From Kitasatospora sp. MAP12-44 (GTDB taxonomy: Bacteria; Actinomycetota; Actinomycetes; Streptomycetales; Streptomycetaceae), in assembly GCF_029892095.1 (NCBI RefSeq), contig NZ_JARZAE010000004.1, positions 310,001 through 374,000 on the forward strand: a stretch of DNA of 64,000 bases. Reading direction: 5' to 3'. The first letter of the stretch is position 1; the number at the start of each line of letters is the position of its first letter. A model generated the notes under the pieces. It saw nothing but the letters and a program-made list of their open reading frames with translations, was not told the DNA's origin and did not search any database. Shown here piece by piece: positions 51,544 through 60,608 of this stretch. The translations under genes and the position numbers were made by a program.

Positions 51544-52548
51544 CGCCTGGTCGGGCGGCATGATGAGGCCCGACGGCGCGATGGTCTGGAAGCGGTGGCG
51601 GTACTCGTTCGGGGTCAGCTCCAGGGCGCGGCCGAAGGAGCGGAAGAACGTCTCGGGGGCCGGGAACCCGCAGCGGCGGGCGATCTGGCTGACCGGCAGG
51701 TCGGTGGTCTCCAGCAGCTTGCGGGCCCGGGCGATGCGCATCTGCTCGATGTACTGGCCGGGCGGCGTGCCCACCTCGCGCCGGAACACCCGGGCGAAGT
51801 TGCGCAGGCTCATGCTGGCGCGCTCGGCGATCTCGGGCAGCGGCAGCGGCTCCTCAAGGTGCTCCAGGATCCACTCCTGGGCGGCGCGAATCGGTGCGCG
51901 GTCGGCGAGTTGGGCCTCCAGGATCGCGCTGAACTGCGACTGCCCGCCGTTGCGCTTGAAGAAGAGCACCAGGAAGCGGGCCACCTCCAGCGCGAACGCC
52001 GCGCCGTGGTCGGCCTCCACCAGCGACAGGGCCATGTCGATCCCGGTGGACACCCCGGCCGAGGTGATGAACCGGCCGTCCCACACGAAGATCGGCTCAC
52101 GGTCCACCGTCACGTCCGGGTAGCGCTGGGCCAGTTCCTCGCAGTAGGCCCAGTGCGTGGTGGCGCGGCGCCCCCTGAGCAGGCCCGCCTCGGCGAGCAG
52201 GAACGCGCCGCCGCACACCGAGGCGACCCGGCGCGAGCGGGCAGCGGCCCGGCCGATCCAGCCGACCAGCTCCTGGTCCGCCAGGGCGTCCCGCAGACCC
52301 CAGCCGCCCGGGACGAGCAGGGTGTCGATCGGGCCGTCGCCGCTCTCCAGCGGCTCGGCGGCGACCACCATGCCCGAGCAGGTCCGCACGAGCGGCGCGT
52401 CCGCCGAGACGAACTCGATCCGATAGGGGATGCCCGTCGGCGCGAGCAGCCGGTTGACGGTGTCGAACACCTCGATCGGCCCCGCTATGTCCAATGCCTG
52501 GGCACCGGAGTAGATCACCACCACCACACGTCGCTGATGCACGGTCAC
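51526..52548 (-). CDS. GlxA-family transcriptional regulator (DJ-1/PfpI + AraC HTH)
   Basis: 340 residues from a GTG. Residues 5-190 are a DJ-1/PfpI-like domain (VVVIYSGAQALDIAGPIEVF, SVCGGAFLLAEAGLL with Cys at the nucleophile-elbow position, THWAYCEELAQRYP), which senses a ligand. The C-terminus has AraC-type helices: ERASMSLRNFARVFRREVG and ISQIARRCG-like VSQIARRCGFPAPETFFRSF. It likely controls its own operon with the ThDP, SRPBCC and KAS III-like genes. The stop overlaps the mini-ORF ATG (ATGA). A strong hairpin lies upstream at 52723-52772. Confidence 0.9.
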   Translation of the reverse strand: MTVHQRRVVVVIYSGAQALDIAGPIEVFDTVNRLLAPTGIPYRIEFVSADAPLVRTCSGMVVAAEPLESGDGPIDTLLVPGGWGLRDALADQELVGWIGRAAARSRRVASVCGGAFLLAEAGLLRGRRATTHWAYCEELAQRYPDVTVDREPIFVWDGRFITSAGVSTGIDMALSLVEADHGAAFALEVARFLVLFFKRNGGQSQFSAILEAQLADRAPIRAAQEWILEHLEEPLPLPEIAERASMSLRNFARVFRREVGTPPGQYIEQMRIARARKLLETTDLPVSQIARRCGFPAPETFFRSFGRALELTPNEYRHRFQTIAPSGLIMPPDQADRSPV

Positions 52549-52722
52549 AGCCTGTATCCGGCGCGGGATGGCGGCAATGACGGCCTAGTGACGAATTCGG
52601 CCATCGGCGGGGACGCGGATCGCGGGGAGGCTACTGACCAGCAGTGATAACGGAGAGTCAGGACCCAGTGTGAGACGAGTCATACGCATACCGCCGCTGC
52701 TGCTCGGGCTCCCACGGGCATG

Positions 52723-52772
52723 GCTGTGCCGTGCCGTTCCCGGTGGAAGACCCGGGAACGGCACGGCACAGC
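52723..52772 (-). terminator. 21-bp perfect hairpin terminator
   Basis: The 21 bases at 52723-52743 pair without mismatch with 52752-52772 around an eight-base loop (TGGAAGAC). It lies just after the stop of the secreted peptidase-like gene (52794) and before the GlxA regulator, so it ends the former transcript and insulates the regulator operon. No T run is needed in high-GC actinobacteria. Confidence 0.88.
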
Positions 52773-52793
52773 GTGCGAGGGTACGAGGGTGGG

Positions 52794-53750
52794 TCAGCTG
52801 ACGGGGCCGCCCGGCGTGATCACGCAACCGCCGTCGTTGTTGCTCCACAGCGGCTGCATGGCGAAGGCCCCCGTGGAGAGCGCCACCCGCTGGAAGTTGC
52901 TCTCACACAGGTCGCCGATCTCCTCACCGTTGCTGTCCACCCAGCCGCTCGACGGCTGCGGATCGGTGACCGACTCGGCGAACTCGTGTCCCTCGACGAT
53001 GCTGAACGCGTCCAACTTGCCGCCCAGGGCGGAGTTCGGGCAGCGGCTGCCGCTCGGCGCGTCCAGCTGGTAGGGCATGTTGGTGTACGAGACGCTGCCC
53101 GTGTAGTCGTGCCACGCGCAGAAGCCGGAGGACGGCCAGCCGTCGGGGTGGGTGCCGTGCGGGCTCATGACCACGATCTGGGCGTCCGGGTTCCCGGTGA
53201 CGCCGAAGTGCGCGGCGGCCTTGTCGGCCTCGGAGGCGATGCTCTGCTGCCCGGCCGACGACGGTGCCTTGGCCCGGTTGTCGTTCCAACTCCCGGCGAG
53301 CACCGGGCCGGTGAAGGTCGGACCGGTGCCGCTGGAGTCCGTGTACTGCGTCGTGCTGCTCGACCAGGTGTCCGAGCTGGTGCCGACGCCGTTGAACAGG
53401 CTGGTCATGTACGGCTTGATGCCGTTGGTGTCGGTGTTCCACTGGGATCCCCAGTAGACGAGGTAGACCTTGGGGGAATGCTGGACCGGGCCGCCGCCGT
53501 ACTGCATCCCGCTCGACGTGGCGGCCGGGGCGGCCGGGGAGGCGCCGTACCGGTTGCCGGCGGCGGAGGAGTGACCGGACACCGCGTGCGCGCTGGCGTT
53601 CGGGACGGCGTTCAAGGCGGCACTCGGGCTCTGCGCGAAGGCCGCAGGTGCACCGGTGAGTTGGACCGCCGCGAGCAGCGCGGCGGCCGCCGTGACGCCC
53701 AGCGCGGCCGCGGGCCGCTGCAGGGCCTGGGAGTGGAAGGAGAGTTTCAT
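52794..53750 (-). CDS. Secreted protein with HEFAExxTDP motif, possible novel metallopeptidase
   Basis: 318 residues from the ATG at 53750. The signal peptide ends near APAAFA/QS (about residue 39), then a Ser/Ala linker. The body has VYLVYWGSQWN, IVVMSPHGTHPDGW, FCAWHDYTG, and SIVEGHEFAESVTDP followed by GWVDSNGEEIGDLC. H-E-x-x-E resembles a metal or acid-base site; similar HE-x-x-E-A-x-T-D-P motifs recur in secreted actinobacterial proteins, but I cannot name the peptidase family. Four cysteines could give two disulfides. It lies 79 bases after the G1-family peptidase gene on the same strand. Confidence 0.7.
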   Translation of the reverse strand: MKLSFHSQALQRPAAALGVTAAAALLAAVQLTGAPAAFAQSPSAALNAVPNASAHAVSGHSSAAGNRYGASPAAPAATSSGMQYGGGPVQHSPKVYLVYWGSQWNTDTNGIKPYMTSLFNGVGTSSDTWSSSTTQYTDSSGTGPTFTGPVLAGSWNDNRAKAPSSAGQQSIASEADKAAAHFGVTGNPDAQIVVMSPHGTHPDGWPSSGFCAWHDYTGSVSYTNMPYQLDAPSGSRCPNSALGGKLDAFSIVEGHEFAESVTDPQPSSGWVDSNGEEIGDLCESNFQRVALSTGAFAMQPLWSNNDGGCVITPGGPVS

Positions 53751-53829
53751 GTCACTCGCATTCGGGAGATCGGTGGAGATGCGGATGTATGTGCGTTCCG
53801 TGCGCGTTCCGTTCCGGGGGTGGCGCCCG

Positions 53830-54624
53830 TCAGTAGCGCGGCACGGCCGGCCTGGTGGCCGTGGAGTGCGCCGGGCGCGCGGCCCACGGGCTGAATCCCG
53901 CCGGGACGATCGAGAACGAGCCGTTCTGCAGCGCGGTCTCGGTGTACTGGCCGCTGTCGATCGCCTGCGGGCTGAAGGCGTCGAAGGCCTGCCCGTTGAC
54001 GGTGACTCCCGAGAAGTCGAGCCGGCTGAAGGACGGGTAGCTCTGGGACGGGGACTCGATGACCGCCTCGGCACTGACGTTCTGCGCGTCGAGCTGCTGC
54101 TGGGTGTTCTCCGTCCAGCCCTGGGTGTTGTCGGTGAGGGCCAGCGCGTAGTTGCCCGAGCCGTCGGTGCTCACCGTGCCGGTGAAGGAATCCCCGGCGG
54201 ACACCGGGTCGTTGAAGTACTGCGGCGGCGCCGGGTACATCTCGTACCAGCCGCTGAGCACGGGCGAGCCGGAGGAGCAGTCGGCCTGGACGCCGGTCTG
54301 CTCGACGGTCTGCGAGCCGTAGCCGTCGATACCGACCCAGGGCGCGAAGAGGTCGTTGGTGGAGTTGCACTGGATCTGCGGCATCGTCCAGGACCCCGAG
54401 ATGCTCTGGAACCCGCTGCCCTGAGCGACGTAGCCACCCCAGACCCCGCCGTCGAAGCGGGTGCGCAGGGCCTTGGCGTCACGGTGCTGGCCGCTCGCGG
54501 GCCCGAAGTGCGCGCTGGGGTTGGCAGCTGCGGGCGCGGCCTGGGCGGGGGCGGCGAGCGCGGCGGCGGTGGCGAGCGCGAGGGCCGCCGCGGCTCCGGC
54601 CATGCATAAGAGGTGTCGGGCCAT
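53830..54624 (-). CDS. G1-family (eqolisin) secreted glutamic endopeptidase
   Basis: 264 residues. A signal peptide ends at APAQAAP (about 28-30) and a short pro-region follows. Eqolisin landmarks: VWGGYVAQGSGFQSISGSWT, the catalytic Gln109 in APWVGIDGYGSQTVEQTG, SGWYEMYPAPP, and the catalytic Glu in the AEAVIESP region (about 186-190). Eqolisins are acid-active peptidases with a Gln-Glu dyad; they are unusual in bacteria. It is adjacent to a second secreted peptidase-like gene, so the pair may digest protein substrates outside the cell. Confidence 0.85.
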   Translation of the reverse strand: MARHLLCMAGAAAALALATAAALAAPAQAAPAAANPSAHFGPASGQHRDAKALRTRFDGGVWGGYVAQGSGFQSISGSWTMPQIQCNSTNDLFAPWVGIDGYGSQTVEQTGVQADCSSGSPVLSGWYEMYPAPPQYFNDPVSAGDSFTGTVSTDGSGNYALALTDNTQGWTENTQQQLDAQNVSAEAVIESPSQSYPSFSRLDFSGVTVNGQAFDAFSPQAIDSGQYTETALQNGSFSIVPAGFSPWAARPAHSTATRPAVPRY

Positions 54625-54880
54625 GGTCGATCTCCTACTGACGTGGGGGTTCCACGGAGCGGGGGATCAGCCTGGGGGCGCTCCACGCTCCGCACTTGTC
54701 GGCCAGCGTCGACCTCCTCCAAGGGAGTTGAGAAGAGCAAAGGTCATGCAGGAACACGCCATGGCGGGAACATGCCAGCTCCCGAACCGGCCCCGACCGG
54801 CCTGAACCTGCTGCTGAACTCCTGACGCTCCCCACCGGCTCGACGTGACAAGCCGGCCGTTCGTCAGTCAGCCTTGCCCC

Positions 54881-55780
54881 ATGAGCGCACCGGCACTGAT
54901 CGGCGGATTCGCCGAGCCCGAAGTGAACCGCATCCTGGCCACCGCCTGTCGCCGCGTGGGACTCGACCCGGAAGGCGCCGCCGTCCTCCGCGGCCACACC
55001 AACGCCGTCTTCCGCCTACGCACCGCTCCCGTGGTGGCCAAGATCGCCCGGTCCGGCACGCGATCAGCCGACGTCCACCGCACTGTGCGACTCATCGAGT
55101 GGCTGACCAGCCTCGACTTCCCCACGGTCTCACTTCACCCGGTCGAGCAGCCCGTCCTCGTTGATGGGCACTCAGTAACCTTCTGGACCTACCTGCCACA
55201 GCCCGAGCACCCCGTCACCGCCGAACAGATCGCCGGCCCGCTCCGCACCCTCCACCAACTCCCCCACCCACCCTTCGAGATCCGCCCGCTGGACACCGTC
55301 GGCGCCATCCGACGATCAATCGCCACCATCACAGCGCTTCCGTCCGAGGACCTCCAGTACCTCTCCTCCCACCTGGACCACCTGGAGAAGGAGCTGGCCG
55401 ACCTCCACTTCGCCCTCCCGCCCGCGGTCCTCCAAGGCGACCCACAACACCGGAACGCTCTCCACGATGGCGACCATGCCGTGCTGTGCGACTGGGACAC
55501 CACAGCCTTCGGCTCCCCCGAGATGGACCTCGTCACCATCGAGATCCACTGCCGCCGCTTCGGCTACGGACCGGCCCACTACGCGGCCTTCGCCAACGCG
55601 TACGGCTTCGACGTCACAACCTGGGACGGCTACACGGTCCTGCGGGACCTTCGCGAGCTGCGAATGATCACCACCAACGCCAAGCGCGCGGCCGCTGCCA
55701 GCGCCACGCTGGCCGAGGTGACCCGTCGCATCGAGGGGCTCCAGCACGGCGACCACCAGATGCGCTGGAACATTCTGTAG
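54881..55780 (+). CDS. Aminoglycoside phosphotransferase-family (APH/ChoK) kinase
   Basis: 299 residues from the ATG at 54881; upstream in-frame starts lack support. Kinase-like landmarks: AVLRGHTNAVFRLRTAPVVA (ATP grip), Brenner motif VLQGDPQHRNALHDGDH with catalytic Asp and Asn, and LCDWDTTAFGSPEMDLV for the metal-binding Asp. It is predicted to phosphorylate a small amino alcohol or sugar in the cytoplasm. The neighbouring DinB gene does not clarify the substrate. Resistance or metabolic roles are both possible. Confidence 0.82.
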   Translation: MSAPALIGGFAEPEVNRILATACRRVGLDPEGAAVLRGHTNAVFRLRTAPVVAKIARSGTRSADVHRTVRLIEWLTSLDFPTVSLHPVEQPVLVDGHSVTFWTYLPQPEHPVTAEQIAGPLRTLHQLPHPPFEIRPLDTVGAIRRSIATITALPSEDLQYLSSHLDHLEKELADLHFALPPAVLQGDPQHRNALHDGDHAVLCDWDTTAFGSPEMDLVTIEIHCRRFGYGPAHYAAFANAYGFDVTTWDGYTVLRDLRELRMITTNAKRAAAASATLAEVTRRIEGLQHGDHQMRWNIL

Positions 55781-55861
55781 GCGGTCTCACCAAGTTGAGC
55801 GCGGCGGCCTGATCGTGCAGGGATGAAACCGCTTGTCCGCAGTCATGGATAGCATCGCGTG

Positions 55862-56464
55862 ATGCGCTGCATCGACAACCGAGACGTCAACGAGGCCGTG
55901 ACCGAGATGGTGCGAGTACTCGGCCCGCACGACGCACAGGACTGGTCGGTGCCGGCTGGTTCGCTGGAATGGAGCTGCTGGACGACGGCCGCCCATATCG
56001 CCCATGACCTGCTGGCCTACGCCGGGCAGCTCGCCGCACGCCCTACCGACGCCTATCTGCCCTTCGACCTCGCCATCCGCGCGGACAGCTCCCCGCGCGA
56101 AGTGCTCCAGGTGGTCACGGCGTGCGCAGGGCTGCTCGGGAGTGCACTGGCAACGGCCAGCCCAGAGGTGCGGGCATGGCACTGGGGTCCTTGCGACCCG
56201 TCAGGCTTCGCGGCGATGGGTGTAGCTGAAGTCCTGCTGCACACCCATGACATCGCTCAGGGGCTGGGCGTGCCATGGCTGCCCCCGGCGCCGCTCTGCG
56301 CGGCGGTGCTCCACCGGCTGTTCCCCGACGCCCCACCCGGCGACCCGGCTCACGTCCTCCTCTGGTGCACCGGCCGGGGCGACCTGGGCGACCGTCCCCG
56401 CCCCACCTCATGGGTCTGGCGAGTGGCAGTGGCCGAGCGATCCGACCTGTCGCAGGCAGACTGA
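55862..56464 (+). CDS. DinB/maleylpyruvate isomerase (mycothiol-dependent) family protein
   Basis: 200 residues. The pattern W-x-x-x-AHIAHDLLAYAGQL (first His), AVAEVLLHTHDIAQGLGV-like segment (VAEVLLHTHDIAQGLGVPW) with later His residues, and the C-terminal GRGDLGDRP is that of the MDMPI/DinB family, in which three histidines bind a metal and mycothiol is the thiol donor. It is probably a thiol transferase or isomerase on small electrophiles. The start at 55862 (ATG) or 55859 (GTG) is uncertain. Confidence 0.78.
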   Translation: MRCIDNRDVNEAVTEMVRVLGPHDAQDWSVPAGSLEWSCWTTAAHIAHDLLAYAGQLAARPTDAYLPFDLAIRADSSPREVLQVVTACAGLLGSALATASPEVRAWHWGPCDPSGFAAMGVAEVLLHTHDIAQGLGVPWLPPAPLCAAVLHRLFPDAPPGDPAHVLLWCTGRGDLGDRPRPTSWVWRVAVAERSDLSQAD

Positions 56465-56612
56465 CCCAGCAGGCCACGGTGGTCGCCAGCCGAAACCCCA
56501 GGGAAGTCAGCCCCGTAGCGTGAGCCGATCACCCTGACCGTCCATGCCGTGACCGTCGACGCCCTGCGCGGCGTGGCTGCCGGCGGGCGGCGCCTGCGGG
56601 AGAATGGCGGGC

Positions 56613-57887
56613 ATGCGAGTGGCGGTCATGACGGCGGGTTCGCGCGGGGACGTGGCTCCCTATACGGGGCTCGGCCATGCTCTGGTGCGGGCCGGACATC
56701 AGGTCACGCTCGTCACCCACACCCGTTTCGCGCCGCTCGCGGCCGCGGCGGGCATGGAGTTCCACGCCCTGCCGGTCGACCCGCTCGCGGAGCTGCAGTC
56801 CGCGCGCGGGCAGGCCCTGCACCGCAGCAGCACCGGCGCCGGGAAGCTGCTCCGGGTCATCGCCCTGGCCCGGTCCGCGGTCGACCGAACGACGGACGAC
56901 CTGCTGCAGGCCGCCCGCACCAGCGACGTCCTGCTGCTGTCCAGCTCGCTCGGCCCGCTCGGCCACACCATCGCCGAGGGACTCGGACTGCCGAGCATCG
57001 GCGTGTACCTCCAACCACTCGCCGCCACCGGCGAGTTCGCTCCCCCGGTCACCGGCACCCGTTCCTGGGGACCACTGGGCAACCGGGTGGCCGGACGGGC
57101 CGTCAACGCCGCCGTGGACCGTATCTTCGCGGACAGCGTCCGCACCCTGCAGGCCCGCCTCGACCTCCCCCGCCACCGGCCGCGCGCAGCCCGCCGAGCC
57201 CGCGAGCGCCAGGACTGGCCGATCTACCACGGCTTCAGCCCCCTCGTGGTCAACCGCCCCCGCGACTGGCGCTCCGGTCTTCGGATCGCCGGCTACTGGT
57301 GGCCCCACGACCCGCCCCAGGCACAACTCCCGGACCAGCTGCGCGCCTTCCTGTCCGCCAGCCCGCCACCGGTCTTCGTCGGCCTGGGCAGCGCCACCGT
57401 TCCCGATCCCGAGCGGCTGAGCCGGACCATCGTGCGCGCCCTGCGTGCGGCCGGGCTGCGGGGGGTGATCCAGCGCGGCTGGAGCGAACTGTGCTTCGAG
57501 GACGACGACATGCTCACCGTCGACGAGGTGCCGCACCAGCTGCTGTTCCCTCACCTGGCCGCAGCCGTCCACCACGCGGGGGCGGGCACCACCGCAGCCG
57601 CACTGCGCGCGGGCATCCCCGCCATCCCCCTCCCCGTCCAGTTCGACGCCGCGTTCTGGGCCGCCCGCCTCACCGCCCTGGGCGTCGCACCCGCCGCGAT
57701 CCCGCTGCGCCGACTCACCGCCCAGGACCTGACCGCGGCTCTCGTCCAGGCCACCACCGACCCGTCCTACACCCGTCGCGCCCAAGCCCTGGCCGCCCGC
57801 ATCCGTCAGGAGGACGGCGCCGGCCCGGTCGTCGCCGCCGTGGACCGCCTCGGCAACTCCCCAGCACGCCGCACGAGATCGGACTGA
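56613..57887 (+). CDS. GT1-family glycosyltransferase (UGT/sterol glucosyltransferase-like)
   Basis: 424 residues; the ATG at 56613 has GGGAG ten bases upstream, better than that at 56604. The N-terminus VMTAGSRGDVAPYTGLGHAL is the donor/acceptor loop of GT-B macrolide and sterol glycosyltransferases. The C-terminal signature PHLAAAVHHAGAGTTAAAL, RAGIPAIPLPVQFDAAFWA binds the UDP-sugar. It would glycosylate a lipid or xenobiotic. No aglycone genes are nearby. The downstream phosphotransferase is transcribed in the same direction after about 60 bases. Confidence 0.86.
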   Translation: MRVAVMTAGSRGDVAPYTGLGHALVRAGHQVTLVTHTRFAPLAAAAGMEFHALPVDPLAELQSARGQALHRSSTGAGKLLRVIALARSAVDRTTDDLLQAARTSDVLLLSSSLGPLGHTIAEGLGLPSIGVYLQPLAATGEFAPPVTGTRSWGPLGNRVAGRAVNAAVDRIFADSVRTLQARLDLPRHRPRAARRARERQDWPIYHGFSPLVVNRPRDWRSGLRIAGYWWPHDPPQAQLPDQLRAFLSASPPPVFVGLGSATVPDPERLSRTIVRALRAAGLRGVIQRGWSELCFEDDDMLTVDEVPHQLLFPHLAAAVHHAGAGTTAAALRAGIPAIPLPVQFDAAFWAARLTALGVAPAAIPLRRLTAQDLTAALVQATTDPSYTRRAQALAARIRQEDGAGPVVAAVDRLGNSPARRTRSD

Positions 57888-57949
57888 CACTCCACCGGGC
57901 TCGGGAAAAATCGCTGGCGTCGGCGGAGCCTGGGCACAAGGCTCTCCCC

Positions 57950-58882
57950 GTGAAGCTTCATGAGAACGAGATCCGGGTGGATGAGGCGGTCGTCCGGTCC
58001 CTGCTGCGGGAGCAGCGACCGGAATGGGCGGCCCTCCCCATCTCGCCGGCCGGTGCGGGCACGGACAACAGGATGTACCGGCTCGGCGACCAGCTGCTCA
58101 TCCGGCTGCCGCGCACCCCGGACAACGCGCAGGCCGTACGCAAGGAGCAGACCTGGCTGCCGCGGCTGGCGCCGCATCTCCCCTGCCGCATCCCGGAGCC
58201 GGTGCACGACGGTGCTCCGGGTTCCGCGTTTCCGCTCGCCTGGTCGGTGTACCGCTGGATCGACGGCGATGAAGCCGGCCTGGGCTCGGTCACCGACTGG
58301 CCCGCCTTCGGGGCCGACCTGGCGACGATCGTGCGGAGCCTGCATTCCACGCCCCTGATGGGAGCCACAGGTCAGGGCGAGCTCAGCTGGTACCGCGGGG
58401 GTGACCTGCACGCTTGCGACGAGTGGGTCAGCAGGTGCTTCGACAACTGCCGAACGATCCAGGGCCTCGACCTCAACTTCGATCTCGACTTCGACTTCGA
58501 CCTCGCGCGGCTACAACACCTGTGGCAGAGCGCGCTCGCCCTGCCCGAGCCGTCCAGCCGCCAGGTGTGGCTCCACGGCGACCTCAGGCCCACCAACCTC
58601 CTGGTCCAGCAGGGGAAGCTGCACGCCGTCATCGACTTCGGCAGTCTCTCGGTCGGCTTTCCCGACGCGGAGCACTCGCCGCTGTGGGATCTTCCACCCG
58701 GGGCCCGCCAGGCGTACTGGGACACCATGAGCCTCGACGACCTGACGTGGCTTCGCGCCCGGGCATGGGCCATCGCCGTCGGAGTCAGCGGGGTGTCGTA
58801 CTACTGGGACAGCTATCCCGCCTTCGTCAGCGAATGCCTGTCGCGGCTCCGCGCGATCCTGGAGGCCGCCGACGAGCGGTGA
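57950..58882 (+). CDS. Aminoglycoside phosphotransferase-family kinase
   Basis: 310 residues from a GTG. Motifs: PAGAGTDNRMYRLGDQLLIR (ATP grip), VWLHGDLRPTNLLVQQGKLH (catalytic Asp and Asn) and VIDFGSLSVGFPDAEHSP (metal Asp). The middle contains a low-complexity insert LDLNFDLDFDFDLAR (about residues 178-192). Such enzymes give antibiotic resistance or phosphorylate sugars, homoserine or amino alcohols. It follows the GT1 gene; the two may act on one compound, but this is inference. Confidence 0.84.
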   Translation: MKLHENEIRVDEAVVRSLLREQRPEWAALPISPAGAGTDNRMYRLGDQLLIRLPRTPDNAQAVRKEQTWLPRLAPHLPCRIPEPVHDGAPGSAFPLAWSVYRWIDGDEAGLGSVTDWPAFGADLATIVRSLHSTPLMGATGQGELSWYRGGDLHACDEWVSRCFDNCRTIQGLDLNFDLDFDFDLARLQHLWQSALALPEPSSRQVWLHGDLRPTNLLVQQGKLHAVIDFGSLSVGFPDAEHSPLWDLPPGARQAYWDTMSLDDLTWLRARAWAIAVGVSGVSYYWDSYPAFVSECLSRLRAILEAADER

Positions 58883-59050
58883 GCCTTCGCCAGCTTCGAA
58901 CGTGCTGGTTGAAGGCGCTGGACCGATCTGGACAGTCTCCAGTCGACGCTGCGTACAGTGCGACGAGTCGCTGTCGAGGACGCCTCCGCTTGAACTCCAG
59001 CCAGTTGGCGGTCTTTGCCCGCATGAGACAGCCGAGGCAGGCTGTCGGGC

Positions 59051-59986
59051 ATGACCTTCACGAAGCGCCGACTCGCCCTGCTCGTCACGGTCCCCGTCCT
59101 CACGGCCGCTCTACTGGCCGGTTGCGCAGCGAACGACGCCCGGCAACCGGCTGGATCCCGCAGCACCGCTCCCGCCGCGTCCTCGACTCCCGCCGCCGAC
59201 GCCGACGCCTTCCAGCAGCTCGAACAGCACTTCGGCGCCCGGCTGGGGGTCTACGCGATGGACACCGGTAGTGGCCGGGAGGTGGCCTACAACGCCGACC
59301 AGCGGTTCGCGCACGCCTCGACCTACAAGGCCCTCTCCGTCGGCGTCCTGCTGAGCCGCGCCTCCGAAGCGGACCTGGACAAGGTGGTGACCTACCGCTC
59401 CGAGGATCTCCAGGCGTACGCGCCGATCACGTCGCAGCATGTGGCCACGGGCATGCGACTGCGCGACCTGGCCGCCGCTGCCCTCCAGTACAGCGACAAC
59501 ACCGCAGCCAACCTCGTCTCGGACGACCTCGGCGGCCCCGCCGCCCTCCAGCAGGCGCTGCGCGCCTTCGGCGACCCGACCACCAACGTGAACCGCACCG
59601 AGCCGACCCTCAACGAGGCGACCCCAGGCGACCCCCGGGACACCAGCACGCCCCGCGCGCTCGCCACCGACCTGCGCCGCTTCGTCCTCGGCGACGCCCT
59701 TCCCGGCGACCGGCGGCAGACGCTCACCGACTGGTTGCTCGGCAACACGACCGGCGCCCCCTACATCCGTGCCGGCGTCCCCGCCGGCTGGAAGGTCGCG
59801 GACAAGACCGGCAACGGAGGGTACGGCACCCGCAACGACATCGCGGTCCTCTGGCCGGCCGGCGGCGGCAGCCCTGTCGTCATCGCCATCCTGTCCGACC
59901 GCGGCAAGGCCGGCGCCACCTCGGACGACGCCCTGATCGCCCAGGCCACCAGGGCCGCCCTGAACGCCCTGAACGCCCTGCACTGA
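59051..59986 (+). CDS. bla: Class A serine beta-lactamase, lipoprotein
   Basis: 311 residues. A signal with lipobox LLAGC (Cys25) tethers it to the membrane; a Ser/Thr/Ala linker follows. Active-site set: S90-T-Y-K93 (HASTYKALS), SDN at 148-150 (YSDNTAANL), Glu184 with ExxLN (RTEPTLNEA), and KTG at 252-254 (VADKTGNGGYGT). All four elements are intact, so it should hydrolyse penicillins or cephalosporins. It is of normal length. It lies 12 bases before the IS5-family element's target repeat and is not disrupted. Confidence 0.93.
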   Translation: MTFTKRRLALLVTVPVLTAALLAGCAANDARQPAGSRSTAPAASSTPAADADAFQQLEQHFGARLGVYAMDTGSGREVAYNADQRFAHASTYKALSVGVLLSRASEADLDKVVTYRSEDLQAYAPITSQHVATGMRLRDLAAAALQYSDNTAANLVSDDLGGPAALQQALRAFGDPTTNVNRTEPTLNEATPGDPRDTSTPRALATDLRRFVLGDALPGDRRQTLTDWLLGNTTGAPYIRAGVPAGWKVADKTGNGGYGTRNDIAVLWPAGGGSPVVIAILSDRGKAGATSDDALIAQATRAALNALNALH

Positions 59987-60017
59987 ACAGCGTGCTAGGG
60001 CCTGTTCTGAGTTCAGA

Positions 60018-60608
60018 TCATGTGGCGGGCCGTAGGCTGCGGAGCCAGATGACGGCGCCGCGTAGGTGGAGTCCGGCGAGGTAGCTGTCGGGGGTCTTGT
60101 CATAGCGGGTGGCCAGACCGCGCCACTCCTTGATCTTGTTGATACAGCGCTCGACGGTGTTGCGGTCCTTGTAGAGGTCGGCGTCGTGCGTGACGGGACG
60201 GCCGCCGCGCGAGCCCTTCTTCCTGCGGTTGGCGGCCTGGTCGACCTTCTCCGGGATGACGGCCTTGATCCGGCGTCGGCGCAGGTAGGCGCGGTTGGCG
60301 CGGGAGGAGTACGCCTTGTCGCCAGCGATCGCGTCCGGGCGGGTGCGGGGCCGGCCCACCGGAACGCGGACCTTGATCCGCTCGATGACCGGGATGAAGC
60401 GGGGGCTGTCGGCGGCCTGCCCAGGCGTGAGCACGAAGGACAGCGGCCGACATTGGCGTTCGGCCGCGAGGTGGGTCTTGGTGGTCAGCCCGCCGCGCGA
60501 GCGTCCCAGCTCGGCCGCGCGGAGCCGGGCCTTGCGGCGACGGCGGACACGACGGCGTTCCTCGCGAGTCGCGTCGTCCGTCTCGCCGGCCGGGCCGGGC
60601 GCCGCCAC
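60018..60608 (-). CDS. IS5-family transposase, orfB (catalytic C-terminal part)
   Basis: 196 residues from a GTG overlapping the orfA stop by one base (TAGTG). Landmarks: LGRSRGGLTTKTHLAAER, AGDKAYSSRANRAYLRRR (catalytic Asp), and DRNTVERCINKIKEWRGLAT (catalytic Glu). The first Asp is in orfA (VSVDSTVARAHHHA). A full enzyme needs -1 frameshifting near the AAAAGGGG tract or re-initiation at TAGTG. The end reaches almost to the left inverted repeat. Confidence 0.88.
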   Translation of the reverse strand: MAAPGPAGETDDATREERRRVRRRRKARLRAAELGRSRGGLTTKTHLAAERQCRPLSFVLTPGQAADSPRFIPVIERIKVRVPVGRPRTRPDAIAGDKAYSSRANRAYLRRRRIKAVIPEKVDQAANRRKKGSRGGRPVTHDADLYKDRNTVERCINKIKEWRGLATRYDKTPDSYLAGLHLRGAVIWLRSLRPAT

